DNA of 64,000 bases from Ensifer sp. LCM 4579 (GCF_001854885.1 NZ_MDDV01000006.1:62001-126000), one strand, 5' to 3'; numbered from the stretch's first letter, positions 16,132-25,230 are shown. Notes: generated by a model not told the origin, from the letters alone. A program made the numbers and translations.

Positions 16132-18201
16132 TCAATGGCCGGCGAGCTTGGCTTCGTTTGCCTGTCCGATGATTTCCGTGGGCCGCGCGAAAACCCTGAC
16201 CAACAAGCAGGAAATGGCATCCCTTAGCGATGCACGCGCCGGCACCACGTGCGGTGTCTCGCTGAAAAGCCTTCGGATCATTGCGCGACGAACATCCTCG
16301 GGCGATGCGCTGATCTGAGCAAGGTCCAGGCTACGGTCCCTGGTGGCGATGATAGTCAGCGAAAATACGCCCGTTGCCCGGCTGCGCCCCGCAATTCTGC
16401 CGACGACCTCGAAGGAATCAAAAGGGCTGAATTGCAAAAGGGTGCCGACACCCAATTCCGCCGCGCAGGAAGGATCGTCAACCTTCAGCCAGGCGGCCTT
16501 GACGGAGATATGTTCTATCGTGCAAGGCGTGGTTCTCAGCTTGTCGGTCGCCAACGTTCGACGTTGGAGCGGAAATTCGATCTCGTCGAGATGTTGCCGC
16601 GGCAACTCGATGCAAACGAGCATCGATACAAAGGCATAGATCATGACCACGACGCCCCAGGCCACACTCATCACGTCAAGATCGTGGTAGGTGCGCAGCA
16701 GCGGCCCGTTCATCATGCCAACGAATGTGAACAGGATGATGAGGAAGAACAGCACCGCCAGCGGATACAGCACGGCAACGCGCGAACGATCCTCTCCTTT
16801 TGCCGTGACCTTGAACGGGCGTCCGAAGGGATGGAAAAGCGCGTGGACAATTGCAAGAGTTATCGGCACGGCCGCAACGATCTGGGAAACCTCCGTGAAT
16901 AGCGGCAGGCTGCGACGCTCCGATACCCAGGCATGGAAGGTCCACATGCCGGCCACCATCGGCATCGCGTAGAGGAAGAACGCTTCCGGCTCCATGAGGA
17001 TCGCCGGCAACCCCATGAAATAGTAGAGGATGGGAGCAGCCAGCAGCAGCAAGATGAACGGCCGGCAGAACCAGAACAACAAGCCGTGGAAATAGTGCAG
17101 CCTTTGGGTGAAGGTGTAACCGCGCCCGAAGAAGGGGCCGTCGCGTAAAAGCGCGCCCTGGATCGTCCCCAGGCACCAGCGGCATCTCTGGGTGATGTAA
17201 CCGGAGAGGCTTTCCGCCGATAACCCCACGCTCAGCCGTTCGTTGAGCCAACGGGTCCGGACACCCTTCTGTAGCAGGCGATAGGTGAGATGGATGTCTT
17301 CCGTTACGGTCTCCCGCGGCATACCGCCGATCAGGTCAAGCGCATCGCGGCGAACAAGGCAGGATGTGCCAACGCAAAAGGCCGTTCCCCAACCATCCTT
17401 CGAGGGTTGCATGACGTCGAAGAATATCCGTTGGTCGTCGACCCAGGCGCGGCTCGCCAGAAGATTGTGCTGCACCGGATCCGCGTTGTAATAGAACTGC
17501 GGCGTCTGGATGACGCCGATCCCCGGATCGGCAAATTGACCAACGGTCCGCTTCAGTATGGCACGCTGAGGGGCAAAATCGGCGTCAAGGATCAGGATGT
17601 AGGGTGCATTGGTCTCCTTGGCCGATTGAAGCCTCGCATTATCGATATTACCGCCCTTTGCACCGGCGTTGTCGTCACGGCTGATGTATCGCGCGCCCGC
17701 GCTCAGGCAATATTGCCTGAGCCAGTCGCGCCGGCCATCGTCCAGCACCCAGACCGTGAAATTGGGGTAGTCGATTGCCTGTGCCGCAAGAATGGTCCGC
17801 TCGAGGATCGGAAGCTCCTCGTTATAGGTGCAGATGAAAACATCGACCGCCGGCGGGTTCGCCATCGCAGCAATCGCCCGCTCGCTTTCATCCGCGGCTC
17901 TACTGTGGTCCGAGCGGCGAAAGAAAAAGATGACCGAAAGGATCGTATAGGAGATGACGATCATCTCGAAGGCAAGGTAGATACGCGGCCAAAGCGCATA
18001 GGCGTTCCACTCAAAGGGCGGCAGCGTCTCGGTGGCACGGAAGACCAGATAGTTGAGCAGCATGACGATCAAAATCGTGCCGAAGACGACTCGGTCCGTG
18101 GCTTTTCGGGAGTCGAACAAGCAGGAGCAAAGAAGGATCAGTGCGGTAGCAATCAGGCAGAAAAGGACCGAGTCCGAAAAGGTGACTATTTCCGGAGACA
18201 T
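16132..18201 (-). CDS. Processive family-2 glycosyltransferase, cellulose synthase-like
   Basis: A 689-residue membrane enzyme with BcsA-like architecture. Three N-terminal membrane segments precede a cytosolic GT-A domain with all the processive catalytic signatures: VWVLDDG, ILDADFAP, VTEDIHLTY and the QxxRW-type QRCRWCLG. Five C-terminal membrane segments follow, then a ~145-residue tail. The tail occupies the place of a PilZ domain, but the arginine motif reads QRRTLATDKLR and the usual [D/N]xSxxG reads HISVKA, so canonical c-di-GMP binding is doubtful. The ATG at 18201 has GAGG 7 nt upstream and overlaps the preceding gene by 16 bp. It probably makes and extrudes a beta-glucan or similar homopolymer. 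It is not full cellulose machinery: bcsB, bcsC and bcsZ are absent. Confidence 0.88.
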   Translation of the reverse strand: MSPEIVTFSDSVLFCLIATALILLCSCLFDSRKATDRVVFGTILIVMLLNYLVFRATETLPPFEWNAYALWPRIYLAFEMIVISYTILSVIFFFRRSDHSRAADESERAIAAMANPPAVDVFICTYNEELPILERTILAAQAIDYPNFTVWVLDDGRRDWLRQYCLSAGARYISRDDNAGAKGGNIDNARLQSAKETNAPYILILDADFAPQRAILKRTVGQFADPGIGVIQTPQFYYNADPVQHNLLASRAWVDDQRIFFDVMQPSKDGWGTAFCVGTSCLVRRDALDLIGGMPRETVTEDIHLTYRLLQKGVRTRWLNERLSVGLSAESLSGYITQRCRWCLGTIQGALLRDGPFFGRGYTFTQRLHYFHGLLFWFCRPFILLLLAAPILYYFMGLPAILMEPEAFFLYAMPMVAGMWTFHAWVSERRSLPLFTEVSQIVAAVPITLAIVHALFHPFGRPFKVTAKGEDRSRVAVLYPLAVLFFLIILFTFVGMMNGPLLRTYHDLDVMSVAWGVVVMIYAFVSMLVCIELPRQHLDEIEFPLQRRTLATDKLRTTPCTIEHISVKAAWLKVDDPSCAAELGVGTLLQFSPFDSFEVVGRIAGRSRATGVFSLTIIATRDRSLDLAQISASPEDVRRAMIRRLFSETPHVVPARASLRDAISCLLVRVFARPTEIIGQANEAKLAGH

Positions 18202-19529
18202 GGCGCATCCTCTTCTTCCGACCGTTGCTGGGAGGGGGCTATGAATGGATTTAGCCCCAGAGCGGCAATCACCGCCCATGACGCTGCTCCGACGTGCGGC
18301 AGCCGGAAATACTTGAAGTCACCGGGCGCGGAGTTCGGCCCCACCTGCAGGCCGGTCGTGATCTCGTCCTGAGCTGTCGCGTAGACCAATCCGCCGGGCG
18401 AGACTTGCGCTGCAATCGTCTGGAACAACGGTTCAGCCTTTTTCCCGTAACCGGTGAGTTCATAAACGAGAGCCGCCTGCGCCGTGCCCTCGAGCCAGAT
18501 GCCATCCTTGTCATCGTTGAAATCGAACCCACCCGGCACGCCATGATTTCTTTCCACCCAGGCAAGCGCGGACGCCACTTTATCCGTCACGCCCGGTAAA
18601 GCGATCAGCGGCCAGAGCGCAGCGTCGAGGCCTGTCATGGTCACGTTCGGTGTTACGCCATCGGGCAGAGTACCGATGTAGAAGCGCCCCTCCTCCTCGT
18701 CCCACATGTCTTTCACAAAGGCTTCGGCGATCTCGGCGTAGCGGTTCCAGTCGCCGCCTTCGTCGGCGCGCGCCAGCCAGCGATCGACGGCGTAGACATC
18801 GACGTTATGCTCCGTCGACTTCCAGGTCAGACGTTCCGGTGTCGGCTCGTGACCAAAGAAACCGCCGAAGTAACCGCCATTCTGCTTGTCGAGGGTTGCG
18901 CGATGGATCCAGTCCATGATCCTGCGCGCGGCGTCGAGATAGGCCGGCTGCTGCGTTTCGTCATGGGCGGCAAGCAGCCCGAGAGCGCCCCAGGCGGTGC
19001 TCCCCGTCGCCGACCCCACCTGATAACCGTCCTCGATCCATGTGTTGCTGACGGCATTCCAATAGCCCGGCAGCAGCATTCCCTCGGGCCCCGCGGCGGT
19101 GGGTCCAGATCGATAGGCGTTGCGAAGCCGTCCGTCGTGATAGTGACGATCCGTCTCGACGGCCACGACGAAAGCATCGGCGACGCGACTCGCTTCCTCC
19201 CTGTAGCCGCAGCCATAAAGGGCGATAAGCGCCAAGCTATTGTCATAGGTGAACGAGGTGTTCTCCAGGGTCGGATGCAGCGCCGAACCGCCGTTCGCAG
19301 GCTCGAAACTTCGAAACAGGAAAGGCTGGTTAACCTCACCGCTCATCTGGGCAACGAGGCTCTTGCAGATCGAACAGGCAAGCTCTGTCCTTGCGTCTTT
19401 TGCTGCCGCATCGTCACCCGCTGGGACGAGCCCCAAGAAAAACAGCGCCCCCGCGAATACCGAACGCCATGCCCCGAATTGATTGCAAATGGCCGACGGC
19501 TTACGCCGGCGAATAGCGGCTTCGAACAT
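18186..19529 (-). CDS. Secreted six-hairpin glycosidase-like protein of the polysaccharide cluster
   Basis: About 447 residues with an N-terminal signal-type segment (SVFAGALFFLGLVPAGDDAAA). The rest reads as an (alpha/alpha)6 barrel with repeated aromatic and acidic stretches: TYDNSLALIALYGCG, GSTAWGALGLLAAHDET, NGGYFGGFFGHEP, EHNVDVYAVDRWLA, WLEGTAQAALVYEL. This fold is shared by several glycoside hydrolase and epimerase families; I cannot assign one. A CSIC motif near residue 50 of the mature protein could form a disulfide. It lies between the adaptor and synthase genes, where cellulose systems have an endoglucanase, so trimming or modifying the nascent polymer in the periplasm is plausible. 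I chose the ATG at 19529 with GAGGAAAGGG upstream; an ATG at 19547 overlapping the adaptor stop is the alternative. Confidence 0.7.
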   Translation of the reverse strand: MFEAAIRRRKPSAICNQFGAWRSVFAGALFFLGLVPAGDDAAAKDARTELACSICKSLVAQMSGEVNQPFLFRSFEPANGGSALHPTLENTSFTYDNSLALIALYGCGYREEASRVADAFVVAVETDRHYHDGRLRNAYRSGPTAAGPEGMLLPGYWNAVSNTWIEDGYQVGSATGSTAWGALGLLAAHDETQQPAYLDAARRIMDWIHRATLDKQNGGYFGGFFGHEPTPERLTWKSTEHNVDVYAVDRWLARADEGGDWNRYAEIAEAFVKDMWDEEEGRFYIGTLPDGVTPNVTMTGLDAALWPLIALPGVTDKVASALAWVERNHGVPGGFDFNDDKDGIWLEGTAQAALVYELTGYGKKAEPLFQTIAAQVSPGGLVYATAQDEITTGLQVGPNSAPGDFKYFRLPHVGAASWAVIAALGLNPFIAPSQQRSEEEDAPCLRK

Positions 19530-19543
19530 CCCGGTCCCTTTCC

Positions 19544-20941
19544 TCATTGGGCCGATCGAGCCAAGCCCTCGGCAGCAGCGAACCTGGAACCTCGTTCCGC
19601 CTTGCTTGAAATCGGTGATGCCGAAACGACAGTGGGAGAGGGATTGAGTGCCGCCAGCAATTGGCCGGAATAGCGGGCAAGCCTGGAGACAATCGGCTCG
19701 CCAAGGGCGACGATCACGTCTTCACCGACATGACATCCGAAGAACTTGTCATCGCTCCGCTCCTCCGCCTCTGCACCGCCGTCTGCCACCTGCTCGAACT
19801 TCAGGATAACGTAGACCTCGTCACCATCCGCGGCAGGAAATTCTTCGAAATAGCGGTCTTGAGCACCGGCATTGAAATAACGGACGATTTTATGGATCTG
19901 GGCGGTGCGCTTCACACCCAGACTGCGGAAGTTCACGGTGGCCGGGGTGCCGATCGCAAGCTCGGCAACATCACGGCTCTTGTAAGCCGCGGCAACGAAG
20001 GCTTCCGAGCAATCAAGCGAGCGGGCGACTGTCTGGCCTTGCACCAGAAACTCGCCAAATGCCGCGTCGACACTGACTATCTGGCCGTGGTTGTCGGCAA
20101 CGACCTCGGCCGATCCCGTGTTTCCCAGCCGGCCTTCCTCGCGAGCGATCAGGTTCTCGACCTGTTTCTTCCGGTCACTCATCTGCCGGATCGCTATTTC
20201 GCTGTCGCTGATATCAGAGGCGAGCTTGCGATTCTGCATCTCCAGCGACAGAAGATTCGCTGAAACAGGCCCTCCGGTATAGATATTCTGCTGGACGAGC
20301 GACAATACGATTTCGTTTCGCCGCATTTCACCGCGCGCGACATCGAGATCGTACTGTGCGGCGTTGCGCTTTTGCAGCTGCGGTTCGACGCTGGCATCCG
20401 ATGCCACCTTCCTGCGCACCAGGGTCATCTGACGCTCGAGCAGAGCGTCCTGCTCCTTCAAACGCGCCTCGTAGGACTGAACCGTGGAACGCGAGCCTTC
20501 GATGACCGCCGAAAGCTCCCTTATGATTCCCGTACGGACGTCGTTTAGTTGTGCGACAGTGGTTTCGAGTTGCCGCTTGCGTTCCTCGACCGTTTCCCGT
20601 TCGCTGTTCAGTCTCTCGGTAAGATCCAGTTTTTCGAGCCTAAGGCCGGTGAGTGACGTCTGATCCTGATGGGGATTGGATACCGTCGCGGTTACGTCTC
20701 CGGGGTTGACCACCTGCCCGACCTGTAGCGAAATCTTGTCCACGCGGCCATAGATGGGTGCCGCGATCAGATGCACTGGCGCATTCACGACAGCGCGCGT
20801 CGAAACGATGAAGAACTGATTGGGGATCATCGCCAGGGAGACGATGCAGATCAGCATCGACGCAAAAAGGTATCCCAATATCCGGGTTACAAGAAGGACG
20901 TTATAGTCGCTCTTCTTGGCTGTCGTGTTGCTGGCGAGCAT
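19544..20941 (-). CDS. HlyD/EmrA-type membrane fusion protein
   Basis: About 465 residues: one N-terminal membrane anchor (VTRILGYLFASMLICIVSLAM), a first biotinyl/lipoyl half (IAAPIYGRVDKISLQVGQVV), a long alpha-helical hairpin (~residues 105-260 with heptad-like Leu/Glu/Arg repeats), and a second half-motif ending in the beta-barrel (GQIVSVDAAFGEFLVQGQTV). Such adaptors span the periplasm and connect an inner-membrane exporter to the outside. It heads the three-gene operon with the six-hairpin protein and GT2 synthase, a role like that of BgsB beside BgsA in Sinorhizobium mixed-linkage glucan synthesis. ATG at 20941 preferred (AGGA 10 nt upstream) over a TTG three codons earlier. The C-terminal ~60 residues are extra and low-complexity. 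Confidence 0.85.
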   Translation of the reverse strand: MLASNTTAKKSDYNVLLVTRILGYLFASMLICIVSLAMIPNQFFIVSTRAVVNAPVHLIAAPIYGRVDKISLQVGQVVNPGDVTATVSNPHQDQTSLTGLRLEKLDLTERLNSERETVEERKRQLETTVAQLNDVRTGIIRELSAVIEGSRSTVQSYEARLKEQDALLERQMTLVRRKVASDASVEPQLQKRNAAQYDLDVARGEMRRNEIVLSLVQQNIYTGGPVSANLLSLEMQNRKLASDISDSEIAIRQMSDRKKQVENLIAREEGRLGNTGSAEVVADNHGQIVSVDAAFGEFLVQGQTVARSLDCSEAFVAAAYKSRDVAELAIGTPATVNFRSLGVKRTAQIHKIVRYFNAGAQDRYFEEFPAADGDEVYVILKFEQVADGGAEAEERSDDKFFGCHVGEDVIVALGEPIVSRLARYSGQLLAALNPSPTVVSASPISSKAERGSRFAAAEGLARSAQ

Positions 20942-21384
20942 GTCCTTCAATTCCTATGCCTTGTGTTTGCAAGGAAAATTGAAAGGATGTCCTCTCCCTT
21001 TGAGAGAAATTCTGTTATCTTTGCTGGCTATCCCAAGTCCGCCGTTCAGCCTGCTGCGAATTTCCTTCAAGCCGTAACCAACTATGGATGTCGGCTTATA
21101 CGCGAAACCTGCAAGACAAGACAATTAACCATTTTGGAGTAGGGTGGGCAGGTTGCAAGCCGGACCGATGCCTGCCTGTTGGCCGTCCTGTGAGCTGCGC
21201 CTCCTCTCCCCTCGCCCATCATTCGAATGCGTCGCTGCCCCGATCGTGCCCGGGCCATCACGCTGGTCGTCAAGCGACACCCGAGGCCGCTGGCACATGA
21301 TTCACTTTCCGACGAACCGGCGATAGGCCGCTGAATCGACCCGCGAAATCGGCCTCCGCCAAATCGCCGCATGAAGCCCTTAAA
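20942..21384. other. 443-bp gap without a gene
   Basis: Separates the head of the polysaccharide operon from the end of the GlxA-type regulator gene, both minus. It must contain the promoter of the polysaccharide operon. The first ~180 bp are clearly more AT-rich than the surroundings, as expected for a regulated promoter region. No RNA gene, hairpin of note or supported small protein was seen; short open frames here lack ribosome sites and coding character. Confidence 0.5.
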
Positions 21385-22356
21385 TCAGCTCTTGAGCTTC
21401 AGCCGCCGACGCGTTTCGCTAGGGCTTTCGCGGTAGTGCGTGCGATAGCTGCGCGAGAAGGATGAAGAGGAGTTGAAACCGGAAATCGCTGCAATGTCGG
21501 CAAATTCCATCCGCGTTTCGATCACCTTGCGGCGCGCCGCATTGAGTCTCAGCGCCAGATAATGCTCATGCGGCGCGACCCCCATCGTCTCCCGGAAAAG
21601 GTCCTGCAGGTGGCGGGCGCTGACACCGACCCGACGTGCCAGCCGCGCCAGCGTCAGCGGCGCCTCGACGGTTTCCTCCATCAGCCTCACCGCCGCGCCG
21701 ACCCGCGCGTCGAGAATGCGCATATTGCCGATCGCCGGCACCTGCAGGAGGTCCCCGCGCGTGCGCTCCTGCTCGTAGATGAAGAGGCGTGAGACTTCGA
21801 GCGCCAGCGAATAGCCATGCGCCCTTCTGATCAGTTCCAGCATCAGGTCGAGCGTCGGCAGCGATCCCCCCGTCGTGATGCGCTTGCCGTCGATGACGAA
21901 ACGCTCCCGTACCATCGTCACTTGCGGATAGGCCAAGGCAAAGTCCTCGAAATCCTCCCAATGGGTCGTCGCGGAGAAATTGTCGAGCAGGCTCGTCTCG
22001 GCCAGCAACCAGGAGCCGGACTCGATCCCCGCCATCACCGAACGGTGGCGCGCCGTCTGCGACAGCAGCATCTTCAAATGCGAGGTGGCGCTGCGTCGCC
22101 AGTTGTAGCTTGACAGCACAAAGAGCGGCGCCGTCTCGCGCGCAGGGCGGAAGGGACCGGCAACCGGGATCGGAATGCCGCTCTTCGTCTCGACCGCCTC
22201 GCCGTCGGGGCTGAACATCGTCCAGCTGTAAAGGCTGCGTCCGGCAATGCGGTTGGCTGCCCGCAACGGCTCGACCACCGAGGCGACGAGAATGAGATTG
22301 GTCTCCGGCAGAACCAGCAAATCGATGTGTTGCACCTGCGAAGCGACGCCGTTCAT
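21385..22356 (-). CDS. cdhR: GlxA-type AraC-family activator, probable carnitine catabolism regulator
   Basis: A 323-residue regulator: N-terminal DJ-1/PfpI-like ligand domain (HIDLLVLPETNLILVASVVEPL, GIESGSWLLAETSLLDN) and a C-terminal double AraC helix-turn-helix (LTLARLARRVGVSARHLQDLF and FADIAAISGFNSSSSFSRSYR). This architecture belongs to GbdR, CdhR and SouR, which respond to glycine betaine, carnitine and sarcosine. It is divergent from the carnitine operon, with a 107-bp shared promoter region, exactly as cdhR sits beside carnitine dehydrogenase genes in pseudomonads. The ATG at 22356 has GGAGGGA at good spacing. The specific ligand (carnitine) is inferred from context. Confidence 0.85.
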   Translation of the reverse strand: MNGVASQVQHIDLLVLPETNLILVASVVEPLRAANRIAGRSLYSWTMFSPDGEAVETKSGIPIPVAGPFRPARETAPLFVLSSYNWRRSATSHLKMLLSQTARHRSVMAGIESGSWLLAETSLLDNFSATTHWEDFEDFALAYPQVTMVRERFVIDGKRITTGGSLPTLDLMLELIRRAHGYSLALEVSRLFIYEQERTRGDLLQVPAIGNMRILDARVGAAVRLMEETVEAPLTLARLARRVGVSARHLQDLFRETMGVAPHEHYLALRLNAARRKVIETRMEFADIAAISGFNSSSSFSRSYRTHYRESPSETRRRLKLKS

Positions 22357-22463
22357 CGAGAAACTCCCTCCGATGTGCCGATAATGTATAGAATCGTTCC
22401 GCTTGTGGAAAGCAACATCGACCTTTCTGGCTCGTAATGGGCGCAACGATAAGGGAGACAGCT
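22357..22463. promoter_or_regulatory. Divergent control region of the carnitine operon
   Basis: 107 bp between cdhR and the BKACE gene. On the minus side TATACA (complement 22385-22390) with TTGCTT 19 nt upstream is a loose promoter match. The central inverted repeat TTCC-N6-GGAA (22397-22410 region) is a possible operator half-site pair. The plus gene has AAGGGAGA as ribosome site. Confidence 0.4.
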
Positions 22464-23366
22464 ATGCCGCTCAGCATGAACCGCGAGGTTTTCATCACCT
22501 GCGCAGTCACCGGTTCGGGAGATACCGTTTCGAAATCCAGCCACGTGCCGGTCACGCCGAAACAGATCGCCGAAGCCGCGATCGAAGCCGCCAAGGCGGG
22601 TGCGGCAATCGTCCATTGCCATGTCCGCGATCCGCAGACTGGCGCACCGGCCCGGCGCATCGACCTCTACAGGGAAGTGACAGACCGCATCCGCTCCGCC
22701 GATGTCGACGTGGTCCTGAACCTGACCGCCGGCATGGGCGGCGACCTCGTCTTCGGCAATGTCGAGAGCCCTCTCCCGGTCAACGCACAAGGCACGGACA
22801 TGGCCGGCGCCAGCGAGCGCGTCGCCCACGTCGCCGAATGCCTGCCCGAGATCTGCACGCTCGACTGCGGCACGATGAACTTCTCGCTCGGCGACTATGT
22901 CATGACCAACACCCCGTCCATGCTGCGCGAAATGGCGCGCCAGATGACCGCGCTTGGCGTACGCCCGGAAATCGAGGCCTTCGACACCGGTCACTTGTGG
23001 TTTGCGAAGCAACTCGCCGAGGAAGGCCTGATCGAGGATCCGGTGCTGATTCAGCTCTGCATGGGCATTCCCTGGGGTGCGCCGGACGACCTCAACACCT
23101 TCATGGCGATGGTCAACAACGTGCCTGCAAACTGGACCTTCTCGGCCTTCTCGATCGGCCGCAATGCGATGGCCTATCCGGCTGCCGCGATCCTTGCCGG
23201 CGGCAATGTCCGCGTCGGTCTCGAGGACAATCTCTATGTCGCCAAGGGCGAGCTCGCCACCAACGCCCAGCTTGTCGAAAAGGCGGTGTCCGTCATCGAG
23301 GGCATGGGGGCGAAGATTATCGGACCGGAAGAGGTCCGCGAAAAGCTGAAGCTGACGAAGCGGTAA
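22464..23366 (+). CDS. BKACE-family dehydrocarnitine cleavage enzyme
   Basis: A 300-residue beta-keto acid cleavage enzyme. The zinc-binding HCHVRD (His51, His53) and EAFDTGHLWFA motifs of the family are present, along with the C-terminal GGNVRVGLEDNLY. Family members transfer a keto-acid fragment between an acetyl-CoA and a beta-keto acid. In carnitine degraders this enzyme converts 3-dehydrocarnitine plus acetyl-CoA to acetoacetate and betainyl-CoA. Next in the operon is carnitine dehydrogenase fused to a thioesterase, which makes the substrate and hydrolyses the product, so the assignment is firm by context. The start was set at ATG 22464 with AAGGGAGA upstream. Confidence 0.9.
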   Translation: MPLSMNREVFITCAVTGSGDTVSKSSHVPVTPKQIAEAAIEAAKAGAAIVHCHVRDPQTGAPARRIDLYREVTDRIRSADVDVVLNLTAGMGGDLVFGNVESPLPVNAQGTDMAGASERVAHVAECLPEICTLDCGTMNFSLGDYVMTNTPSMLREMARQMTALGVRPEIEAFDTGHLWFAKQLAEEGLIEDPVLIQLCMGIPWGAPDDLNTFMAMVNNVPANWTFSAFSIGRNAMAYPAAAILAGGNVRVGLEDNLYVAKGELATNAQLVEKAVSVIEGMGAKIIGPEEVREKLKLTKR

Positions 23367-23371
23367 CAAGA

Positions 23372-23540
23372 CCCCTCCCAACCCTCCCCACAAGGGGGAG
23401 GGCTTAATGCGCGGCACTGCCCAGTCCCAAACGAAGCGTCGACACTGTGGCAAGCAAAGCGGCAAGAGGGACGAAAGAGCATCCGGAGCCATCCATCCCT
23501 CCCCCTTGTGGGGAGGGTGGCCCGAAGGGGCGGGAGGGTT
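23372..23540. repeat. RIME-like inverted repeat pair between BKACE and lcdH
   Basis: Two G/C-rich palindromic units, 23372-23403 and 23497-23540, are inverted copies over ~22 bp (CCCTCCCCCTTGTGGGGAGG core) and bound a 93-bp spacer. Each unit also folds on itself. The pattern matches rhizobial intergenic mosaic elements. No coding capacity. The same family occurs at 40425-40517. Confidence 0.75.
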
Positions 23541-23568
23541 CCGACGCAACAGTTTGGATGGAGAGGGA

Positions 23569-25059
23569 ATGAGCACCATCACCAGGGCCGCCTGCATCGG
23601 CGGCGGCGTTATCGGCGGGGCCTGGGCGGCGCGCTTCGCGCTTGCCGGCATCGACGTCAACATTTTCGACCCGCATCCGGAAGCCGAGCGCATCATCGGC
23701 GAGGTCATGGCCAATGCCGAACGCGCCTATGGCATGCTGACCATGGCGCCGCTGCCGCCACGCGGCCGATTCACCTTCTGCAAGAGCGTTCAGGAGGCGG
23801 TCGAGGACGTTGACTGGATTCAGGAAAGCGTGCCGGAGCGATTGCCCCTGAAGCGCGGCGTCATCACCGAGATCGATGCGGCCGCACGGCCGGACGCGCT
23901 GATCGGCTCGTCGACCTCCGGGCTGTTGCCCTCCGATCTGCAGACGGAGATGAAGCATCCCGAGCGCATGTTCGTGGCACACCCTTATAACCCGGTCTAT
24001 CTGCTGCCGCTGGTCGAGCTCGTCGGCGGGAAGAAGACCTCGCCCGAGACGATCCGGCGCGCGGAAGCAGCCGTTGCCGAGATCGGCATGAAGGGCGTCG
24101 TCATCGCCAAGGAGATCGAGGCCTTCGTCGGCGACCGCCTGCTCGAAGCGCTCTGGCGCGAAGCGCTCTGGTTGATCAAGGACGATATCTGCGACACCGA
24201 GACGCTCGACGATGTCATGCGCTATTCCTTCGGCATGCGCTGGGCGCAAATGGGCCTCTTCGAGACCTATCGCATCGCCGGCGGCGAAGCCGGCATGCGC
24301 CATTTCCTCGCCCAGTTCGGCCCCTGCCTGAAATGGCCCTGGACCAAATTCACTGATGTGGTCGACCTCGACGACGCACTGGTCGAGAAGATCGGCGCGC
24401 AATCGGACAAGCAGGCCGCCGGCCGTTCGATCCGCGAGCTCGAGCGCATCCGCGACGTAAACCTCGTCGGCATCATGCATGCGCTCAAGGCCGGCGACGG
24501 CGGCAAGGGCTGGGGCGCGGGCAAACTGCTTGCCGATTTCGAAAAGCGCCTCTGGGCGAAGGGCGGCGACCAGTCGAAAACACACGACGCCTCGGGGCCG
24601 CTGCGCCTCGTCGACACCAGGGTCAACGCCGCCTGGGTCGACTATAACGGCCACATGACCGAGCATCGCTATCTGCAGCTCTTCGGCGATACGTCCGATG
24701 CGCTGCTCCGGCTGATCGGCGTCGACTTTGCCTATGTGGAGGCCGGCCATAGCTACTATACGGTGGAGACCCATATCCGCCATCTCGGCGAGGCGAAGCT
24801 CGGACAGGCGCTGTACACGACGCTGCAACTCGTGAGCTCTGACGACAAGCGCATCCATTTCTTCACGCGGATCCACGACGCGGCGTCCGGCGACGTCATC
24901 GCCACCGCCGAGCAGATGATGCTGCATGTCGATGCCAAGGCCGGCAAGTCGGTGCCGGCACCGGCGGAGGTGATGGCGAAGCTGCGGCCGATCGCGGAAG
25001 CGCATGCGAAGCTGCCGGTGCCGGAGGGAGTCGGGCGGCATGTGGGGCAGAGGCGGTGA
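23569..25059 (+). CDS. lcdH: L-carnitine dehydrogenase fused to betainyl-CoA thioesterase
   Basis: A 496-residue two-part protein. Residues ~1-320 form a 3-hydroxyacyl-CoA-dehydrogenase-like enzyme: NAD loop CIGGGVIGGAW at the start, IQESVPERLPLK, SSTSGLLPSDLQ, HPYNPVYLLPLVELV and a C-terminal helical domain. Residues ~345-490 form a hotdog thioesterase (VNAAWVDYNGHMTEHRYLQLF). The first half oxidises L-carnitine to 3-dehydrocarnitine with NAD; the second is known in such fusions to release glycine betaine from betainyl-CoA, the BKACE product. The fused form is typical of Sinorhizobium and relatives, whereas pseudomonads use separate genes. ATG at 23569, GAGAGG just upstream. Confidence 0.93.
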   Translation: MSTITRAACIGGGVIGGAWAARFALAGIDVNIFDPHPEAERIIGEVMANAERAYGMLTMAPLPPRGRFTFCKSVQEAVEDVDWIQESVPERLPLKRGVITEIDAAARPDALIGSSTSGLLPSDLQTEMKHPERMFVAHPYNPVYLLPLVELVGGKKTSPETIRRAEAAVAEIGMKGVVIAKEIEAFVGDRLLEALWREALWLIKDDICDTETLDDVMRYSFGMRWAQMGLFETYRIAGGEAGMRHFLAQFGPCLKWPWTKFTDVVDLDDALVEKIGAQSDKQAAGRSIRELERIRDVNLVGIMHALKAGDGGKGWGAGKLLADFEKRLWAKGGDQSKTHDASGPLRLVDTRVNAAWVDYNGHMTEHRYLQLFGDTSDALLRLIGVDFAYVEAGHSYYTVETHIRHLGEAKLGQALYTTLQLVSSDDKRIHFFTRIHDAASGDVIATAEQMMLHVDAKAGKSVPAPAEVMAKLRPIAEAHAKLPVPEGVGRHVGQRR

Positions 25060-25071
25060 TTGATACGACCG

Positions 25072-25230
25072 CCCCTCATCCCGCTGCCGCGACCTTCTCC
25101 CCGCAGGCGGGGAGAAGGAACTTGCTGCAACCGCTCGCCCAGCTCTCACGGACGGGAGAGGCGCAAGGCGTCCCCTCTCCCCGCCTTGCGGGGAGAGGGC
25201 TAGTCCTCGGGTTAAACCCGAGGAGAGGGG
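25072..25230. repeat. Palindromic repeat cluster between lcdH and the acyl-CoA dehydrogenase gene
   Basis: Two units: 25072-25118 (CTTCTCCCCGC/GCGGGGAGAAG hairpin) and ~25171-25230, which has a perfect 12-bp stem (25173-25184 with 25188-25199, CTT loop) and a second stem CCTCGGGTT/AACCCGAGG. The first unit recurs in inverted orientation at ~40549-40640. It fills most of the 238-bp gap; nothing coding. Confidence 0.75.

Noticed and set aside
16132-20941. Complete cellulose (bcs) operon
   Set aside because: BcsB, BcsC and BcsZ homologues are absent; the adaptor is HlyD-like and the middle protein is not a recognisable GH8 endoglucanase.
21082-21372. 96-codon minus open frame in the gap before the HlyD operon
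   Set aside because: No ribosome site, Arg/Ser-rich composition and no resemblance to a known protein.
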